From: Symbiodinium natans | Lineage: Eukaryota; Sar; Dinophyceae; Suessiales; Symbiodiniaceae | Length of the DNA: 64,000 bases | Reading direction: 5' to 3' | Assembly: GCA_905221605.1 (NCBI GenBank) | Contig: CAJNDS010000069.1 | Span: forward strand, 430,001-494,000 | Shown here: positions 1 to 10,425 of the stretch, piece by piece | How the letters are laid out: every line of letters begins with the position of its first letter | Position numbering within the stretch: position 1 is the first letter of the stretch | Notes under the pieces: generated by a model | What the model saw: only the letters and a program-made list of their open reading frames with translations | Told to the model about the DNA's origin: nothing | Database searches by the model: none | Made by a program: the position numbers and the translations under genes

Positions 1-81
1 GTTAGAGTTTAGGGTCTCAAATTTCGTGTTTCGGGTTTGGGGTTTAGGGTTTGGGTTTAGGGCTAAAAACCGAACAAGCAC

Positions 82-2471
82 ATTTGGTGTCCAACGGCCC
101 GGCGCGCTCCGCCACCGTGGTCCGCCGCTGCTGCAGGCAATCCGCCGCCAGCGCAAAACGGACTTGGAGCCTCTTTTGGTTAACCGCTTTTAGGGCTCAG
201 GAGATGGTGAATAATCACTTCTCAAATTACGGCCCCTATTCCTTCTCAGACTTTGCATGTGTTGCCTTGTGGCCGGATACGACAATGCCTCAGAGCCAAT
301 AGGCCCCTTTAGGAAGCCACACAACATCCAAACCCTAAACCCTAAATCCTAAACCCGAAACCCTAAACCCTGAACCCGAAATAAACCCCAGCCAGCAGGC
401 CCCAGTTTCTGTTCCGACCACGAGCCGCCCAGCAAACCTGGGATCGGATCTATACTCTAATCTCCGAAGGGTTGAGGGTTTAGGGTTTAGGGGGGGTTTC
501 CGAAATTAGGGGAACCTTATTGGGTCCTTATACTAAAGGAATCCAACTAGTTGGGGGTCTATATTCAGGGTCCCTTCTTTTCGCAATCTCCGTGATAGGA
601 GGTATATGAACACTTTCAGGGTTTCGGGTTTGGGGTTAGGGCTTCGGGTGTAGTCCCGAGAGATTGCAGAGTGCACAGTGAAACAAGGCAAGGGTGTCAG
701 TTGCCTTCCCTGAACGATGTAATTACAGCAACGTTGTCCTAGGTTGCCCTGTTAAACCCTATGAAATTTCTTCCAAGATACCGATAAAGAGGTCTTTTTC
801 TGCACTTTGGTCAGTTTTCCCCGTTGTAGCGGTATCAGGAAACATTAAGCTTATTTATCTTGCGAAAAAGCTTCAGGCAAACAAGCCCTAGCCAAGCTCA
901 AATGTATGCCAGCTGGTAAGTCTGCTCGAGAGTTTGTGTGTGTGTGTGCGGAGGTTTGGGTTTAGGTTCAGAAACCCTAAACCCTACACCCTAAACCTTA
1001 AACCCTTGGCGAATGAGGGAATTAGGCACGGGTACCTTGTATCCCCTACATATACCCTTTACGGGATAATATAGGGTACCTAATTCCCTCATTCCCTACG
1101 AAGAACCAGCAAGACTAGCCGCTACATATTTTACCCCATTGAACAAACCCTGAAACTCTGAACCTGGAAGCCTGTCCGCTGAGGTCCCTGCTTGTCCCCT
1201 TAACCTTACACCCTGAACCCTAAACCCTAAACCCTAAACCCTAAACCTGAGGTCCCTGCTTGTCGCCTCGGCCTGGCCGGCATCAGTGGAAGGTCTCGCC
1301 AGGCTCGTAGCAAGACTCTGGAAGGCGGCGATGCTGTTGGCCAGGCTCTTACCTGATTGCTGGGTTGGCCCTAAAAACCCTCTGAAAAAATATTCCCAAA
1401 TAGGACTCTCTCTGAAACCCGCATCCTCTCCTAAACCCAGAAAGGGTAAACACATCTATCATCCCAAGGGCCTACGCAACACCCACAAAAACTCAGGTAC
1501 ATATCCCGATTGCTGAGGACTTGGGTTTAATGCCCCCAACCCCCCTCCACCCCCCTCCGCCCACTCTGCCCCAAACCCCTGCAACGCCATCCCTCAAAAT
1601 CCCTGAACCCCTAAACCCTAGCCCTAAACCCTAACACCCTACACCCTAAACCCTACAACCCGAGACAGGCTGCATTCCTCGTCCAGCGCCTTCTGGCAAG
1701 ACTGGAGCTCCATCCGCTTCTCCGGGCTGACCTCATAAGGAAGGGACAAAAGGGTCTGGTAGGGCTGACCACGACCTGCTTTAGGGGTTGTGAAGGCGTG
1801 CTTAAGGGGTTATAGGGGTTGAGGGTTATGAGGGTTATTGAGGCTATTGGGGTTGTGAGGGCAATTGGAGGAATTGTTCGGCTTACTTGAACATTCATGG
1901 AGGAGGTATAAGTAGGGGATACAAGTAATGTAGCCCATAGTATAACCCTAAACCCTAAACCCTAAACCCTAAACCCTAAACGTTAATAGGTTCCTCAACC
2001 CCCGCTGCCCCCCCCCCCTACCCCCCCCTACCCCCCTAAACTCCGGCGCCTCGTCCTCCAAGGCTGTCAGCTGGTAGACGTAATGGCCAGCTTCTTGCGC
2101 ACACCTGCAGCTTAACAAGGCCCAAAACCCTAAACCCTAAACCCTAACCCCTAAACCCTAAACCCTAAACCCGAAACCCTAAACCCTAAACCCTGGCCCT
2201 AAACCCTAAACCCTAAACCCTAAACCCTACGCCCTAAACCCTAAACCCTAAACCCTCCAAACCGGTGTCCGGCCGTTGGCCTAAACCCTCAACTTCGCTG
2301 ATCGCTGGAGCATATTCTTCTGGGCTCTTGGGTTTAGCGCTTAGGGATTATGGGGTTTGTAGGGTTTAGGGTCTCGGGGCACAGGCCCTGAAGCCAGGTC
2401 CTAAACCTGAACCCGAAAACCCACACCTCGAAGCGACGTCTTCCGCATGCTGGACGACATAGTTGCCTCTC
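82..2471 (-). CDS. Gene segment 1: eight small exons of a split minus-strand gene, function unknown
   Basis: In transcription order the exons are 2427-2471, 2294-2326, 2042-2104, 1660-1775, 1247-1359, 1164-1178, 387-454 and 82-186. Each is open and bounded by AG and GT on the minus strand. Phase carries across every junction except 2042 to 1660, where an exon may be missing or an end is wrong. Peptides include SPEKRMELQSCQKALDEE, AAFQSLATSLARPSTDAG and LAADCLQQRRTTVAERAG, which look helical and hydrophilic. No domain was recognised. The introns hold CCCTAAA tracts, a family D element and a family E foldback. The intron at 1179-1246 is entirely telomere-like and duplicates the end of the preceding exon. 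Both ends of the gene are unknown. Confidence 0.62.
496..590 (-). mobile_element. Family F element, minus copy, truncated at a telomeric tract
   Basis: It matches the reverse complement of the copy at 38429-38544: the fragments TTTCCGAAATT, ACCTTATTGGG and GGGTCTAT occur in order. Its left edge runs straight into TTTAGGG-type sequence, so the terminal part is missing there. It is non-coding and intronic between exons at 387-454 and 1164-1178. Confidence 0.6.
1011..1094. mobile_element. Family E foldback element, complete
   Basis: It has perfect 16-bp terminal inverted repeats, GAATGAGGGAATTAGG and CCTAATTCCCTCATTC, around a short core. Related copies lie at 23099-23150 (half) and 53558-53658. 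There is no coding capacity, so it resembles a MITE. It is intronic. Confidence 0.75.
1179..1246 (-). other. 68-nt intron made of telomere-like repeat, with an 18-bp flanking duplication
   Basis: On the minus strand the exon ends GACAAGCAGGGACCTCAG (1264-1247). Four heptamers and decayed copies follow, then the same 18 nt again (1196-1179), and coding resumes in frame at 1178. Splicing AG|GTTTAGGG...CTCAG|C restores the reading frame exactly. The layout is that of an insertion with target-site duplication being removed as an intron. Confidence 0.7.
1363..1475 (+). mobile_element. Family D dispersed element
   Basis: It shares the order AACCCTCTGAAAAAATATTC, TAAACCCAG, CCCAAGGGCCTAC with copies at 22771-22864, 38905-38983, 52450-52540 and 54894-54970. 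The copies are about 80-110 bp, well diverged and non-coding. Confidence 0.6.
1943..1981 (-). repeat. Telomere-like CCCTAAA array
   Basis: Five heptamers in near-perfect tandem, with the G-rich strand on minus. It lies in the intron between exons 2042-2104 and 1660-1775. Confidence 0.9.
2125..2258 (-). repeat. Telomere-like CCCTAAA array, about 18 units with variants
   Basis: Tandem CCCTAAA with scattered CCCGAAA, CCCTGG and CCCTACG units. It fills the intron between exons 2294-2326 and 2042-2104. Confidence 0.9.
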
Positions 2472-3015
2472 CTGGCAGGGGTTTAGGGTTTAGGGTCTGG
2501 GCGTTAGGGTCGTTTCGATACATAGGGTTTATAGTATATAAGCAACATTTGGGCTCCTCCTATTCAACTGAGAGATCAAACTCACGCAAAATACTCAGGG
2601 ACAGGGATGCACACCGATCCTTTCACCCGACATAAACCCTAAACCCTGGGTTTTCGGGTTCCCCCAAACACCCTTAAGGTTTAGGTTTACAAGGTTTTAG
2701 GGGTTCGGCCTTAGTTCATAGGAAGAGCCCTTATATAGGTTAAGGCAATATAAGGGTCGGCGAAAAACAACCCCAAAAAAACTATTCTGATAATTCAGGC
2801 CCTGCTAGTCGGTTCCTTATTTCTTCCGGGCACTTGTTGCATCCTGGGTTTTTAGGTGTTTAGGGTTGAGGGGTCCAATGACACCAACAGCGAACGCCCG
2901 AAACCCTGAGCTTCAGCTAGTGATGTCCCCAAACCTCCAACTTTCAGCCCTACAAGAATCGACTGTTTAAGGTCTTTGGGTATAGGGTGTCTGCGCCCTG
3001 AACCCCCAAACATAC

Positions 3016-5935
3016 CGCATCCCGCGCCTCAGAAGAAGCTCGTGGGCGCGGGCTTCTTTCCTGGGTGGCATAGCTGGTCACTTCCCTACATGATGGGCCC
3101 CTGAACCCTAAACCCTATATAAACCCTAAACCCTAAACCCTACAAACCTAGGGGCTTTCTTCTCGGCCACCAAAGCTAGTTTGGCCCATCGGTTGTCCCA
3201 ACAGCTGCCCTTCATTATCTTTCATCTCCCCCGCCAATGATGCTGTTCGAACGAATGGCACCATCTACATACTTGACGCTGGAGGAAATATTCCAAAATT
3301 GCAGTGTGTGCTTCTGGAACTTCCCTACCTGCAATCAACGAGACCATGCTTCGAGTCAACAGCCGTTTTTCTCGCAATGAGGCTTGCAGTTGCAATGTCT
3401 CCATACTTTTTTCGTGGACCTGAAACAGGGCAGATCGCCTCCTCTAAAAATCACTTCCTAGGCCCTAGTCTTTGCTCTAACTTTGATACATGTACATATA
3501 TGTACATATATATATATATATGGATATGGTCGGAATAATTGCTGGTAGTATTCCCTTATGGTCCCTATATAAGTATGCTATAAAACCGCCCCCCCCCCCC
3601 CCAAAAAAAAAAAATAATAAATAAAATAAAAATAATCTAATTCTTGAGGCCCAAAAATTCTTCCTGCTCCAAGGATCCGGAAGTCTTCACTGGTCCACCA
3701 CTGTGCCTTTCGGGTGTCCTTGCCGGGGGGGGGGGGGGGGGGACAGTCGATGTCGCTAAAGCTCCGCTGTACTTCAAAAGACCCGAGCTGGATGCCCTTA
3801 CCTGTTGAGGGTTTAGGGAGTAGGGTTTAAGGTTTAGGGCTTAGGGTCACCATGGTGCTCAACTTCGTTCTCATATTGTGCATCCTAGCACAAAGGGTTC
3901 CAAACGGTACCCTAAGTAAGTAGTTTAGGAGAACTCCCTTCCTCCATCTGCTGGTTAGTCAAGATGTGATGCCGATCCTAAAGCAAAAGCACTATGGGTT
4001 TAGGGCTTAGAGGTTTTGATGGGTTTCAGGTAAGGACCGAATGACCGATAAACCTTAAACCGTATTCGCCCTAAATCCTCTAGCTATAGTGCCTTAGGGA
4101 TTAGAGGTTTCGATATGCATGATTTAAGGTGCCTAGGAGTTTAGAGCTCAGGTGTTTAGTGGTTTGACTGTTTTGGGGTGTATGCAGCCCGCCCCCCCAC
4201 CCCCCCCCCCCCGCCCCTCCGGGCTTAGGGCCCCCTGGCTCCTGCAGCGCACTTCGCTGCACTGCGAGCGAGGCCATGCGATCAAAGGCGCTGGCCGTTG
4301 CCACTTTGAGAAGCCTAGGGCTTTATAGGGTTTGGGGATTTAGAGCGTGGGAGGAGTACCCTGAACCCTAAATCTAAACCCGAAACCCTAAACGCTAAAT
4401 CCTAAACCCTAAACCCCAACACTTAGATTCTAAACCCTGACCCCTAAACCCTAAACGAAGCAGGTGTGTTATGCGCGGTTGGAAGCAGTGTTTCATGTCT
4501 GGATCTTCGACACACAGTCAAGTTTAGGGTTTAGGGTTTAGGGTTTATGGTTTCTGGTTCAGGGTTTCGGGCTTCGGGTTTAGGATTTACGGGGCCCAGG
4601 GTTTAGGGTTCTAAGTCCCCTCATCCCGATTTGCATCCTACACGGCCCCCACCCCAAACCCTGAACCCTTAACCCTGAACCCTACACCCTACCAAACAGT
4701 CATCAGCATTAGGGCTCAAATCCCAAAACCCTTCCCTGCACCCCGCCCCGCAATCCCGACTTCCCAAAAGCCCAGAGCCAGAGCCCCTAAAGAACTACAG
4801 ATGCATGGTTGACTCGCGGCGCTTCTCACGCAGCACCTGTTGATCCCCATTAACTCTCTCAACTGCTTGGAAAGATCTATGTGCTTTGCTGCCACAGGAC
4901 ACAGCAGGCTGCAACATCTCTCTACGAGTTCCACTGATGAATGGGATGGGGAACCTGTTAGGCAACTGAATACCAGTAGGCGGCCACATCGAGTGTCTTC
5001 TGCACTTTAAGCCTGCGCTCTTGCGGCTGCCCTCTAAATCGCGGATCCATGTCCAGCAGGGCTCGCTTCAAGGTCTCACTCGGCTTCTCTTTCAGGGGCA
5101 GGTATTCCCGAAGGATGCATATACCTATGTAGCAGATAAATTACTTGGGCTTCAAAGGGGGTTCCAAATAATAGCTTTAGGGCCCAAGTATGTACTATGT
5201 AGGTACATGGATTATGTAGCGAAACCATCCCTAAACCCTAAATCCTAAACGTTAAACCGCCCCAGCAGCGACCCCTGAGACAGCTGGGGAGCCGTGTAGA
5301 CGACGTCGACCATTAGTTAGGGTCTCCGAGCTTCTTGGGGTGTTCCCTTCATATACTCCTAATGAATGTGGCCCTGATATTCCCTTAGAGGATCTTGAAA
5401 AAGGGTCCCCAAACCCAAGGGTTCAACATCAGGGGTCCAGGGTAGAATCCCATGAAGCTTATGGGTTCAGTTTAGGGACCCAAACCCACAGGGACATGAA
5501 AGGCTTGGATATCCCAAGGCCTAAACCCCTAGAAGCCCACGAAACCCTAAGCCTTGAGAAATCTTAAACCCCCAACCCTAAACCCTAAACCCTAAACCCT
5601 AAACCACAAACCACAAACCCCTAGAAGCCCTAGAAGCCCGAAGCCCGACTGCCGAACCGTTCAAGGCCTTGCCGCAAGGCGCCTTATGGCAAGAAACGAC
5701 CCTAAACCCTAAACCCTAAATCCTAAACCCTAAATCCTAAACCCTAAACCCTAAATCCTAAACCCTAACCCTAAAGCCTTAAACCCTAAACCCTAAAGCC
5801 TTAAACCCTAAACCCTACACGCTAAAACCTAAACCCTAAACCCTAAACCCTAAACTCGACCCCACTGCAGCCATGTAGCCTGCGATGGAACGCATCCAGG
5901 TGCTCGGCGCGCATCTGCCTCTCGACTTGGAAGCT
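3016..5935 (-). CDS. Gene segment 2: eleven phase-consistent exons, about 287 codons, function unknown
   Basis: Exons in order: 5861-5935, 5650-5682, 5258-5323, 4974-5086, 4799-4933, 4242-4314, 3668-3787, 3329-3419, 3273-3313, 3148-3218 and 3016-3060. Every junction keeps phase. Most donors are GT; 4242 uses GA and 3668 uses GC. Peptides include FQVERQMRAEHLDAFHRR, ETLKRALLDMDPRFRG, LLKVATASAFDRMASLAV, TRKAQWWTSEDFRILG and DNRWAKLALVAEKKAPRK. The exon 3668-3787 runs through an 18-C tract that reads as six prolines. The composition suggests a charged, helical protein; no domain was recognised. Introns carry heptamer tracts, a family B foldback (5115-5210) and a family Q element (5335-5458). 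Some acceptor choices, notably for 4974-5086, are uncertain. Confidence 0.65.
3531..3590 (+). mobile_element. Family C element fragment
   Basis: It carries CGGAATAATTGCTGGTAGTA then TTCCCTTATGGTCCCTATA. The second copy is at 50609-50680, and inverted copies lie at 27530-27656. It ends in a run of C followed by an A-rich tail. Confidence 0.5.
3725..3742 (-). repeat. G18 homopolymer read as six prolines on minus
   Basis: Eighteen consecutive G on plus. On minus the tract sits in frame inside the open exon 3668-3787, giving DC, six Pro, then GKDTRK. The length is a multiple of three, which fits a coding constraint. Confidence 0.6.
5115..5210. mobile_element. Family B foldback element
   Basis: The arms run ATGCATATACCTATGT...TACTTGGGC and GCCCAAGTA...AGGTACATGG. 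Near-complete copies lie at 6158-6233, 47029-47117 and 59603-59700, and shorter pieces at 9725-9790, 28565-28600 and 63474-63503. Confidence 0.65.
5335..5458 (+). mobile_element. Family Q dispersed element
   Basis: It shares TACTCCTA, TGGCCCT, TTCCCT, GGATCTT and GAATCCCATGAA with 56265-56352. It is non-coding and seen in two copies only. Confidence 0.45.
5571..5856 (-). repeat. Telomere-like CCCTAAA arrays, two blocks
   Basis: Blocks at 5571-5605 and 5700-5856 are mostly perfect CCCTAAA with CCTAAAT and CCTTAAA variants. The exon 5650-5682 lies between them, so both blocks are intronic in segment 2. Confidence 0.85.
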
Positions 5936-5967
5936 CTGTAGGTTGAGAAGGATTTGTGGTTCACATA

Positions 5968-6031
5968 AAGGGTTAGGGTTTAGGGTTTAGGGTTTAGGGT
6001 TTAGGGTTTAGGGTTTAGGGTTAGGGTCTCG
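5968..6031 (+). repeat. Telomere-like TTTAGGG array
   Basis: About nine heptamers with the G-rich strand on plus, opposite to the arrays just downstream. It then decays into TTTAGGGGTC variants up to about 6110. Confidence 0.9.
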
Positions 6032-6157
6032 GGTTTCATGTACAGGGTTTAGGGGTCTAGGGGTTCAATAAAGGGTCTAGGGTTTCATATAAAGCGTTTA
6101 GGGGTCGAGGTGTTTAGCGCTCGAAGCCCTCCACCCTCAACCGATGGCCTCAAGGAT

Positions 6158-6233
6158 CCATGTGCCTACACAGTATATACTTGGGCCTTAACGGGGGCTG
6201 TGGCCCAAGTATATATGCTGGACAGGTACATGG
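6158..6233. mobile_element. Family B foldback, compact 76-bp copy
   Basis: The arms CCATGTGCCTACACAGTATA and CAGGTACATGG enclose TACTTGGGCC / GGCCCAAGTA, so almost the whole element folds back on itself. Confidence 0.75.
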
Positions 6234-6252
6234 CTCCTTAGGGAACTAGGCC

Positions 6253-6354
6253 TTGGGATGTTCTCCCTAACACTAAGAGTCCTTAAAAGGGATTACAATA
6301 AGGGGGTAGTAAAATCTCTATTAAAGACTGTTCGTATAAGGGGGAACATCCCAA
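6253..6354. mobile_element. Family A foldback element
   Basis: Terminal arms TTGGGATGTTC... and ...GGGGGAACATCCCAA, with inner AGTCCTTAAAAGGGATT / CTCTATTAAAGACTG. The same hairpin recurs at 7755, 18502, 23881, 33756, 48355 and 54505. TAGGCC occurs just outside both ends. Confidence 0.8.
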
Positions 6355-6389
6355 CTTAGGCCTCACACTGAAAGAATTGAAGTTGCAAC

Positions 6390-6437
6390 TGTGGCGCTGC
6401 AGCTGAGCTTCCGAGACCGTGAGGCGCAAGCTGCGGC
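6390..6437 (-). CDS. Candidate exon, frame uncertain
   Basis: Open 48-nt island between GAGAG and GTTGCAAC on minus. Phase 0 in and out would connect to exon 5861-5935, but two other frames are equally open here (one reads RSLRLTVSEAQLQ). The exon is plausible; its frame is not settled. Confidence 0.4.
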
Positions 6438-7754
6438 CTCTCAGCGGCCACGTGGATTCTTACGGGCTCGACTAATTGAATAGCTTAAGAACCACCCAAA
6501 AACTGAATAATATTCTTCCTCATAGAGGACAAAATAGGGATTATCATCTCTAATTTTTTGGGGGGTTCTGAAGCAAATAGTAAGGCTAGTGCGGGGGCTT
6601 TCCGCTATATGCGACCTCAAGAGCTTTATTATGTGACTCTGCTGGCCATGGAGCTACACCCTAAGACCTAAACCCTAGCATGCTCGACTCTACTCGTACA
6701 CTTTTTTCAGCAGAAAGCCCTAGTCTGCAAACTGATGTAGAACATCTTACACGAGCATACTGAGGAACACTGTAGGGATGCGCAATGGGCATTGTTAGGG
6801 TGAATTCAGTGCAGTTTCATGCATGCGAACCCAAGGATAGTATGCCGTAATATTCAGCAACACAGGCCAGTGCCTATGGAAGACTGGAGAGGGGCCCGCG
6901 ACTGTCCGCAGGCCAGCAACTACTTCAACCACGACGATACGAACGAAGATGGTCTGTGAAGCAAGCCTGACCATACAAACACACATAGACATGTATGTGT
7001 AAGCGAGAGAGAGAGCGAGAGCAGCGCATGAAGCTTAAGATTTGGTTCGGCTTTTTCGCAAGCCAGCACTGCTTGTGCAAGCATCCTCGCTGCGACAGAT
7101 GCAGAAGAGTCCCAATGGCCCCTTGTGGCATGAATCCTTTCTGTCTCGCAATGCTGTGCTTGGTTGGTTTAGGATTTGGTGGTTTAGGTCTAAACAACCT
7201 ATGCCAAAATGGCATATGGACTTGGGGACACTGCCGAGCCCACAAGCGAACCCTACAATGCCCTGCAGCCATCAACTTAAGCACTCTAAGAGCCCTGTGG
7301 GCCTGAAGACTGGTCCACCTCAACGCCCAAGTCTAGCTCAGACAGCAGCCTGCGAGACGTTTGGGGATGCTGAGGGCGGCAGGGGTTGAGGTTTCTGGCG
7401 ATGTCTTGGGGTTGTAGGGTTCTATCCCCAACCCTAAACCCGCAACCCTAAATTGGGTTGTAGGGATGGCGAGGGGCCTGCAATAGGGTGTTAAGATTTA
7501 GGGTTGGAGGGGTTGGGGCTTAGGGTTGTAGGGCTGGAGTTCGTAGGGATGCAGGGATTGGGTTAGGGTTAGGGTTGTAGAGTTCCATTTCAGGGTCGGG
7601 TTTACGGTGTGGAGTTTGGGGCTGGTTTAGTTTAGGGCTTCTGGGATTTGGACCACGCCCGGGCTAAATATTCAATGCGGTAGTTCGAAGGTTCGGACCT
7701 CGAAGCACATAGTTTTCAATTGCACAAAGTGCAGGGAACTGCAAGTAATATAAC

Positions 7755-7855
7755 TTGGGCTGTTCCCTCTTATAATAACAGTCCTTAATAGGGACTATAA
7801 TAGGGGGTACTACAATCCCTACTAGGGGCTGCTAGCAGAAGTGGGAATATCCCAA
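7755..7855. mobile_element. Family A foldback element
   Basis: Arms TTGGGCTGTTCCCTCTTATA and AAGTGGGAATATCCCAA. CAAGTAAT occurs on both sides (7742-7749 and 7860-7867), a few bases outside the ends, which may be a target duplication. Confidence 0.7.
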
Positions 7856-8099
7856 AATACAAGTAATGTCCATCACACTCAATTCTGTGAGGCACATAAT
7901 TGCCGTCCATCTTCCTTGCAGAAAGTGTATGTGTCTGTTTTTAGACGTATATGTATGTATCTGCATACAGCCAAGGGGTTTAGGGACCTAGCACAATACT
8001 GGGGAGTTGAAGGATTTGGGGATGTATGTCCTCAAAACACCATCCTAAACCCTAAGCCCAGTCACAAAGACCCTGAACCTCGAAAGCCAAAAGCACACG

Positions 8100-8505
8100 A
8101 AACACGAGGAGCCCCTTGACCGAAGCCACAACCTCTATACTGAGTTCCTGTTCGCGAGCAAAAGAAGGGTTTTGCTCCGGCGAGCCCAGGGATAAGTCTA
8201 CATCGTCGGCCAGCTTCTTCGCAAAACGCCCATCTGGCCCATGCGGTGTGCGCGGCAGCGGCGTCCCAGGCGGTGTTGCTGCTCCAGGTCCACTCCACTC
8301 GGAGCAGGACGCGCGTCTCTGGCCGCTGGCCAGTGGCTGAATGCATGCTGGACACCGTCCGCAGCGCACGCGCCGTACCGTCTTCGGCTTCTTGCCTCCA
8401 CCAGCTTCCACTGCCGCCGTTACGCGCTGCAGGTAGCCCAAGACTGCCTGCTCGAACGGCACCGGCGGCTCGGGCTTGTGGCGCATCCCGCGGCGTGATA
8501 GCTTT
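8100..8505 (-). CDS. GC-rich coding island with a CxxCxxC motif, protein unknown
   Basis: About 135 codons are open on minus, the longest coding stretch in the window. An N-terminal helical part (EQAVLGYLQRVTAAVE) is followed by basic KKPKTVRR, then CGRCPACIQP...RRASC, which is C-x2-C-x2-C-x12-C. This spacing recalls half of a CXXC zinc finger, but the second CGxCxxC half is absent, so the resemblance is only suggestive. The C-terminal part reads FAKKLADDVDLSLGSPEQ. A second minus frame is also open through the island. Ends and splice sites were not fixed, and several exons could be fused in this reading. Confidence 0.5.
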
Positions 8506-8703
8506 AATATAGTAGCTTCGTCCACGTTTCGAAATAATAACCCCCATATAAACCCTAAACCCCAAACCGTGTACTTAGAGTTTACCTGAAGGCTCTACTG
8601 TAATTCCTTGTTGGGTCAGTTTGCAGGGATTCGAGTATACTACGTCAGTTGGTACTGCGATAGGCGCCTTTAGGCAGAAAGGTTTAGGGCCTAAAGCTAA
8701 AAC

Positions 8704-8794
8704 CTCCAAGCCATCATCCGCCTCTCCAGCGCACGGTGGCTCTCTGCAAAGGCAGATTCGAGGCCCTGCCGGCGCAGCAGAGAAGCAGCCGCGT
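8704..8794 (-). CDS. Exon, helical peptide
   Basis: Acceptor ATCTCAG, donor GGAG|GTTTTAG. The 29 codons read ASLLRRQGLESAFAESHR and ALERRMMAW, with strong leucine/arginine periodicity typical of a helix. Phase 1 in, 2 out. Confidence 0.65.
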
Positions 8795-9200
8795 CTGAGA
8801 TGGCCGTTGAGTCATACCCAAAACCCAAAAGCACTAAACTTCGGGATGCTCGGGTGGTTCCGGTTTTGGACTGCTTGTATTGGTGCTTCTGGGTGATTTT
8901 CGGCTCTTTTGGTGTCATGGGACTTTCTGGGGCTTTGTATTGCGGGCTGCACCCTAGACCCTTAACCCCGTTTCATGGTTTTTTCTGTGAGGGGTGAAAG
9001 AACTTCGTGGACTTCAGGTTTGGAGTACCTGAGCCCCGTTGAAACCAGTGTGTTGGTTACTTGCGGCACATGTGCTTGGGGGTGGGGGGTGGGGGGTAGG
9101 AGGATAACACAGTAAGCAATGCCCAACATCCCGCCCTGAACCGCAGCTGAAAGGACACATCCAACCCTAAACCCGAAACCGGAAACCCAAAACCCTACAC

Positions 9201-9245
9201 CCGCCTGCTTCAGCTGCCCTTTCGCGGGTTCGACCTCGGACCAGG
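9201..9245 (-). CDS. Exon
   Basis: Acceptor TTGTAG, donor GCGG|GTGTAGGG, where the donor opens a heptamer-rich intron. It reads WSEVEPAKGQLKQA. Phase 1 in and out. Confidence 0.55.
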
Positions 9246-9528
9246 CTACAAGCCCAAACACCCTGAACGGCAGCCTTTTTTGCCGATATCTGTCAGGTTC
9301 ATGGATGTGAGGTTGAGGGTCCATTTCGGAGTTTATCTTCTTTGCTGGTTTGCTTGCTTGCAACCTCGGAAGGTACGCTTTTCAACAGGTAAAGTTGCGG
9401 TAGGTAAACTTTACAACAACCACAACCGCGACAGAAGTACACCTTCCAACAGCCACACAACCGCGAAAGTAGATACTTTTTCCAACAACAAACCCCTACC
9501 TAACAGCATTACCCCCCCGTAACTGGGC

Positions 9529-9547
9529 AAGAGAGAGAGAGAGAGAG
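9529..9547 (+). repeat. GA microsatellite
   Basis: Pure GA dinucleotide run in non-coding sequence just upstream of a short heptamer array (9570-9599). Confidence 0.9.
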
Positions 9548-9600
9548 AAAAATAGAAAGTGATCTAGGAGCTTAGGGTTTAGGGTTTAGGGTTTAGGGAC

Positions 9601-9651
9601 GCTGAAGGCAACTTTGAAGCTCAGAGCGGGGCTGGGTCGACGCGGGATCGC
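9601..9651 (-). CDS. Exon, 17 codons
   Basis: Acceptor GTGCAG, donor AGC|GTCCCTAAACCC. It reads AIPRRPSPALSFKVAFS, phase 0 in and out. Confidence 0.55.
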
Positions 9652-9724
9652 CTGCACAGCTCCCGACCCCCTTCTCCCCCCAAGCATCAAGCTTCCCCAA
9701 GTGCCCATGCACCCCCCCTTTTGC

Positions 9725-9790
9725 ACTTGGGCCTTAAGAGGGATTCCGAGTAGCTTTAAGGCCCAAGTATATGCCATATAGGTACATGGG
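9725..9790. mobile_element. Family B element, left arm missing
   Basis: It retains ACTTGGGCCTTAA...GGCCCAAGTATATGCCATAT and the right end AGGTACATGG. The left terminal arm is replaced by C-rich sequence. Confidence 0.6.
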
Positions 9791-9889
9791 CCCTTAGGGC
9801 TTGAAGTAAGGCTCACAAGGCTTAGGGTCAGCGAAAAAGTAGCTACATGCCCGTCTGCCTCCCGACTCACCTCGCGGCCTGTACACACA

Positions 9890-9950
9890 CATACGCATAC
9901 ACGTACGAAAACGCATGCGCATGCACATGCGCATGCATAGAAACACAAAC
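9890..9950 (+). repeat. Alternating purine-pyrimidine tract
   Basis: CA, CG and GC/AT alternation (ACGCATGCGCATGCACATGC) over about 60 bp, a sequence type that can adopt Z-DNA. Non-coding. Confidence 0.6.
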
Positions 9951-10359
9951 AAACACACAGAGTGTAGGTAACGCAAGGTCTTCCTAGGTTCACTGAGCGG
10001 GACGAAGCTGGGCCCTCAGCCTACAGAAACCCTTGCCCCTTAGGGCTTAGGGTTTAGGGTTGTCAGTCAGAATGTCAGATCCAGGGTTTCGACCTCGATC
10101 AGAAACACCTCCAAACACTCTAGAACTATACCAAAAATCCAGCCTGTCAAGCCCAAACCCCACACCCAAAACAGTGCTTCTTTGGCCCTTATTGAGAGGT
10201 AGGTTATAGAGCCTAGACACTGAAAGCACCATGTACTCCCTCCGGCCCCAGAAACATGCAGACTTTAGGGTTTATGGTTTACGGCTTAGGGTTTTGGGCC
10301 CTTGTTAAACCTTATAATCACCTTAAACCCTAAAAGCACACAGACACAAGCCCTAAAAC

Positions 10360-10425
10360 CCCGTCCTGGGCGGAAAGAGTGGAGCGCCGCGAAAAGCGAA
10401 GCCGCGCGCGGCGCTGCGCTGCGTC
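10360..10425 (-). CDS. Exon, arginine-rich, 22 codons
   Basis: Acceptor CTTGCAG, donor GGG|GTTTTAGGG. It reads DAAQRRARLRFSRRSTLSAQ. Phase 0 in and out. The island is over 70% GC while both flanks are heptamer-like. Confidence 0.6.
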
